A DNA stretch of 64,000 bases, from positions 187,611,253 through 187,675,252 of the forward strand of contig OY821519.1 of the NCBI GenBank assembly GCA_963682025.1, given 5' to 3'. The stretch is from Cordilura impudica. Its lineage: Eukaryota; Arthropoda; Insecta; Diptera; Scathophagidae. The notes below the pieces were generated by a model. It was given only the letters and a program-made list of their open reading frames with translations, did not search any database and had not been told where the DNA came from. The position numbers and the translations under genes are program-made. Below, piece by piece: positions 59,887 to 64,000 of this stretch; positions within the stretch are counted from its first letter, which is position 1, and the number at the start of each line of letters is the position of its first letter.

Positions 59887-60259
59887 CTAGCAGATTCCAG
59901 CAGTCGAAATTCGAGTGCAAATTCTAGAAAATTTAATTTTTTCATTTAATAGAGACCCAAAGGTATGCTTCACAATTCAACTCATTTTAAATGAAGAAAC
60001 AAACTCAACACATTAACACAAACACATTAACAAATTTAGAAAACACACACATAGCATTATATAACTTTATGTGTGTGTTAGTAGCAACATTAAACGATCA
60101 TAACTCCAAAAAAATAATCCAGACGATGAAAATCTATAAATCTGGGTAACAGCTAAAAAGAAATACCTTTCAAAATGATAAATTTTTTGTCAAAATTGCG
60201 GTAAATATGTGAAACTTACATCGGTCACAAGGAATTGCCTTGCTTATTAATATTATAGA
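59887..60259 (-). mobile_element. Helitron-like element, family A (373 bp)
   Basis: On the minus strand it starts TCTATAATATTAATAAGCAA (60259) and ends CTAG (59887), with A and T at the borders. The hairpin area is agcagtcgaaattcgagtgc. It is close in size to the copy at 2756-3134, so these two may show the basic unit. Confidence 0.88.
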
Positions 60260-60295
60260 TATATAAAAAATGTATGAATATTTAAATAAAATTCA

Positions 60296-60350
60296 TCCTT
60301 AATGTATGCTAATCAATTTCAGCAATTCACAATTCAACACAGGGAGTGTG
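60296..60350 (-). mobile_element. Short family A fragment
   Basis: 'taatgtatgctaatcaattt' and 'agcaattcacaattcaacaca' match the interior of family A on the minus strand. Confidence 0.6.
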
Positions 60351-60727
60351 ATATACGAATATAATGTAATTTGGTGAATACTTTTAGACGCTTTTAGAAT
60401 TATTAGATAAATCTTTAAATTAACAGGGTGTAACGAACTGTTTTAAATATTTTATTTTATTCAATATTTTTAACACATATTATACATAAATTTTATCATT
60501 CTGCACTTCTCCTCCATATGAACTACAACTATGCCAAATTTCACACTCTTCCATGCCCGCATTTTGTTAAGTACAAATTTTCCTTCACGCATTAATATAT
60601 AGATATCGCAGTATTATTCAGTCGTAGTAGTATATTGTGAACGATTCTTAATTTATATAAAATTGATATAGTGAAAATTAAAATTTATATAACAAAATTA
60701 AATGATTAAATTGATAATATTATCATT
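60351..60727. other. No recognisable gene
   Basis: AT-rich sequence between two oppositely oriented family A fragments. Confidence 0.5.
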
Positions 60728-60900
60728 ATTGACTAAATTGGCTAAAATTTATTAGCATACCTTTAGGCCCATATAAAATTATTTATTAACAAACCCAGTT
60801 ATATATCTTCTGTGTGTTCAACAAATATTTTTAATGAAATTTAATGAATTTTAAATTTTCTAAAATTTGCACTTAAATTTCGAGGGCTGGGCTCTGCTAG
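60728..60900 (+). mobile_element. Family A Helitron, 3' half
   Basis: 'attggctaaaatttattagc' to the worn hairpin 'tgcacttaaatttcgagg' and the end gctctgCTAG (60900), followed by T. The 5' half is missing. Confidence 0.8.
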
Positions 60901-61049
60901 TTTCTATTAATGGCCTAGATCGAATTAATTGTTTGCATTTCTATTTTTCTGGATGTGATGTACATCAGTTTTCCTCATTAAGATGGACCTAATCTTAGAC
61001 TTATAAAATATATAAGAATTATTTTCTCTAAATAGAGGCGACCCAATAG

Positions 61050-61345
61050 GACTGCATGACTGTGAATGGCGTTCGTTACAGGAATATAGTAACGGAGTTC
61101 TTGCGGCCTGATCTGCATGGATCTGAACGACATGTACTTTCAGCAGGACGACGACTCCTGCCACAACGTGCACGTAACAATCGATTTAGGAGCAACTATT
61201 TCCATATCGAATCATCTCCCTGTTCCTCTCTTTGGGGTTTTTTTTGAAATCTGTGGTCTATGTGAATAAACCACAAACAAATCCTGAGCTCAAAGCCGAT
61301 ATCTAACGTGTCATTGGTAAGATAGAGCCACATCTTTCATGAAAA
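61050..61345 (+). pseudogene. Tc1/mariner-superfamily transposase fragment, third copy
   Basis: Reads TVNGVRYRNIVTEFLRPDLH near 61060-61115, DLNDMYFQQDDDSCHNVHVT near 61115-61175 with a frameshift between (second catalytic D region, usual F-Q-Q-D-G-A-T-C-H-T), then LPVPLFGVFF near 61220. It belongs to the same family as 4530-5560 and 20770-21830. It is followed by an 18-G run, and the remainder is gone. Confidence 0.8.
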
Positions 61346-61365
61346 GAGCAAGGGCCTGTCTTCAA

Positions 61366-61383
61366 GGGGGGGGGGGGGGGGGG
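61366..61383 (+). repeat. Homopolymer run of 18 G
   Basis: Same length as the run at 484-501 and again at the broken end of a mobile-element coding fragment. Confidence 0.95.
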
Positions 61384-61618
61384 CATATTTGGTTCATACA
61401 TAATCGGAAAACGTGTACTTTGAAATTCACTAAAAATATAAGCATTCGTTAAAAAAAATTATTTTTATTTTCAAATTAAATCGTGCACTCTTATTGGGTC
61501 ACATTTTATTATGATATCATTCAAATTTGATATGAAGCCACCAAGCCATTGGCCGATCTACCTTACTGGACGTCACTGCGACCCATTTGGAACTGTGTAC
61601 CAAAGCAATTAACTTACA

Positions 61619-62174
61619 TCTATAGAATTAGTAGGCAAGGCGATTTCTTGTGACCGATGTGACATTGTCAGTTCTAATCCTATTTTGACAAAACAGCCCT
61701 CATTTGAAAGGTATTTCTTTTTAGCTGTCCAGTAGATTTACAGATTTTTAAATTTTAAATTTTTTTGGAGTAATGCGCATTTAAAGTTGCTACTAACACA
61801 TACATAAAATTATACATTGATGTGTGTGTGTGTGTGTTTATTAGATTTGTTAATGTGTTTGCAAAAATTGTGTATGAAAAGCCCTGTGTTGAATTGAAAA
61901 ATAATTTTGGACTTAAACCAATAATGACAATAACGAAAATGACGCAATCGAATTTCATTATTATTGTGAGTTGCCTAAAATAAGCATACCTTTAGGTGGC
62001 ATACAAGGTGGTTGAAATACCTTTAGGCCCTTATTTCTCTGTGTTCAACATATATTTATAATGAAATAAATTTAATGAATTAGACAGATTAAAAAAACAT
62101 TGAAAGAAATACTTAATGAAAAAATAAAATTTCCTAGAATATGCACTCGAATTTCGACGGCTGGAATCTGATAG
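61619..62174 (+). mobile_element. Helitron-like element, family A (556 bp)
   Basis: Starts TCTATAGAATTAGTAGGCAA after A and ends ATAG (worn CTAG) before T. It shares with 34033-34585 the 'gacataaaccaataa'-type and 'ggtggcatacaaggtggttg' segments, so these two form a longer subfamily. A (tg)n run lies at 61822-61836. The minus-strand open frame 61755-61958 is a by-product. Confidence 0.85.
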
Positions 62175-62322
62175 TTTTTCTTAAAGGCAAAAAAGAAAAT
62201 CTAACATAAGTGGCGCTTTAGATTTAAAATATTCCAGCTCCATTTTGTGGTGATTCATGTTACTCAAGCGGAACACTCGGTTTCGAATGCATATATTTTT
62301 GTACGATTTTTTTTATCAATTT

Positions 62323-63095
62323 TTTACTCTATACCAGTGTGGTTTGGGTATAATGACTTTGTGCTGCTGTTTGTAACTAACAAAAATATTTGACCTAGAC
62401 CCATATTTTATTATACCGATCGAATCAGAATCACTATCTGATTCGTTTTAACGATGTCCGTCCGTCCGTGTCTGTGTGTCCATGTAAACATTGTAATCAA
62501 ACTGCAGGTCGCAAATATGAATATATTTTGACGAAATTAGGTATATAAGCTTCCATGGGCCATAGGATGAACACTATTGAAATTGGTTTATTTTCAGACC
62601 TAGCCCCCATACAAATGACCCCTATGAAATTGCCATTAGATCCAAATTGTCATATAGATCTTTCTCAAATTGGGTTTGTATGCGTTTATTACATCAATTA
62701 ATGAGTAGTCCAAAAATGATCCCTATGGGACAACTCTTAGTCATAGGCCCCATATAGAGCTGCTTCCCGATCTTCACTTAAATCTATCAAAAACAAAAAT
62801 ATTGCACTGATTCTTCTCAAATTTTGTTTGTATATATTTTTGCAAAATACAATAGACTTTACCAAACATGATCAGGATCGGTCCATTTTTGGACCTAGTC
62901 CCCATATAGATATAGCATCCGATATGGACTTTTTCATATATGCAGCCAAACAAATTAATAACAATGGCATTAAAATTTGGTTTATGCTTATTTTCTATGT
63001 CCAGTTAGTTGGACCTATGAGATAGGGTCTCTAAGCGCATGGTATAGGGTATCATATGGTCCGTCTAGACCGACTATAATTTTCTTACTTGTTTA
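62323..63095 (-). mobile_element. Mini-me-like repeat, near full-length
   Basis: Starts tactctataccagtgtggtt (worn end with the 13-mer damaged). It has a short (GTCC)n at 62456-62468, all internal blocks, then ggtccgtctagaccgac at the palindromic end and ttttcttacttgttt (63095). Confidence 0.9.
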
Positions 63096-64000
63096 TAAGT
63101 TAAATACTGAACAAAAAAAAATTAAAATAATGAACAGTTGATATAAATTTGCTTTACTAATCGTGCACACAGTTTTGAAAAACGGGCGTTGTGATTGGAT
63201 TCGATGACCGGTATGTTTATTATCTTTCTAAATTTCGTTCTGAAATCTTAAGCATGTTGATTTTGTTTACTCTTACTACTGATTTGAATTAAATACAAAA
63301 AACCCAAATAAAAATAAATTAGCTGGGTGCTTCCCCTTAATCAGTCCACTCATTATACGAAATGAGCTTTAAAATAAGAACTCAAAAGTGTTCCCAGTTA
63401 AATTTTCTTACTTGTTTAGTCTGATATAATGAAAATAATAGGAATTTGATATTACTATGTAATGCAAATGGCAATACAAACTTATCAGTTTATAAACTCA
63501 TCAAAAGTTTTAAACTTAATTAGTTTAGATATTGCTGGTAAAATTTTGAACACATACACTTGGTTAAGATAGGAACTGAGTTATTAAATTTGCGTTTTTT
63601 TCTTAGACAGGGTTAGCTTACAAAAAGGCTTAGCTCTCAAACAAATTGTCATACTGCGCTCACTTTCCGAAATTTTTGACTAGTATACTATGGCAAATCA
63701 TCTTTAATACATTCACGCTTAAAAAAAGGTTCAAATATACCTTGAACATAAGACATCGATTCGCGGAACTTATAGACGACTCTTTTATCGTAAAATTGTT
63801 ATCAGCGTCCACAATACTCTTCGTCAAGCGGTGGACATATGCCCGAAATAATTTCCAAATATTTATGTCATGTATTGATTGGTCTTACGAATAACTCTTT
63901 TTTATTAAAATTTAATTTTTTGTGTTATTTTTTACAATTTCAAGTTCTATCGAGCTTAAAAAATACATTTTATACCACAGGGATATTTTGGGAACGTATT
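63096..64000. other. No recognised gene; one 82-codon open frame
   Basis: The open frame 63646-63894 (RHRFAELIDDSFIVKLLSAS...RWTYARNNFQIF) is less biased than others in the window, but I recognise no domain and see no splice context. It could be an exon of something continuing past the window or chance. Low certainty. Confidence 0.35.

Noticed and set aside
1..64000. LTR retrotransposons or endogenous viral sequences
   Set aside because: No paired long direct repeats and no gag, protease or integrase motif seen; all RT matches are LINE or Penelope type.
1..64000. tRNA or rRNA genes
   Set aside because: No recognisable cloverleaf boxes or rRNA segments noticed by eye; a covariance search would be needed to exclude a tRNA.

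Overview
The window looks like intergenic or heterochromatin-like DNA from a higher fly (Diptera, probably a calyptrate or another large-genome brachyceran; this is inferred from repeat types and AT-rich composition, not from a host gene). I found no confident host protein gene, rRNA or tRNA. Almost everything recognisable is a mobile element or its remains, on both strands, often nested.

Four classes dominate. (1) Non-autonomous Helitron-like elements. At least three families share a 5' end of the form TC-TATA..., a short 3' hairpin and a CTRR end, most of them inserted between A and T. Family A copies: 2756-3134, 12101-12525, 23709-26957, 34033-34585, 37330-37665, 38085-38333, 54713-55203, 59887-60259, 61619-62174 and fragments. 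Family B: 15639-16745. Family C: 18660-19106 and 19306-20540. An eroded Helitron helicase piece lies at 17376-17754. (2) Mini-me-like repeats of about 0.8 kb with a (GTCC)n tract, a 22-bp palindrome at one end and internal inverted repeats: about ten copies. (3) Tc1/mariner-superfamily transposase remains of several lineages, including one element with both ends and TA flanks (40199-41528). (4) Retroelements: a Penelope-like element (24190-26620, minus) with RT and GIY-YIG domains, and four broken LINE fragments (180-490, 9430-10560, 27650-28190, 43990-45230).

Layout. 0-5.6 kb: LINE scrap, two head-to-tail mini-me copies, a Helitron and a transposase pseudogene. 7.7-10.6 kb: tandem arrays and a LINE RNase H remnant. 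12-21.8 kb: Helitrons, three mini-me copies, the helicase piece, minisatellites and a second transposase pseudogene. 23.7-27 kb: a three-level nest, a Helitron holding a Penelope-like element that is itself split by a mini-me copy. 27.6-38.3 kb: LINE and Tc1 scraps, tandem arrays, a candidate inverted-repeat element and a foldback structure with a Helitron in its loop. 40-45.8 kb: the Tc1 element, a second Tc1 remnant, a broken spliced gene of an unnamed family (42690-43821) and a LINE RT. 47-56 kb: transposase scraps, more mini-me copies and an eroded copy of another unnamed repeat-associated family (51790-52860). 57.4-58.2 kb: a new inverted-repeat element candidate with TTA flanks. 59.8-63.1 kb: Helitrons, a transposase scrap and a mini-me copy.

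No gene here appears functional except possibly the intact stretches of the Penelope-like element. The value of the window lies in element structure, nesting and the two unnamed protein families. All family names rest on recognised motifs and were not checked against a database.
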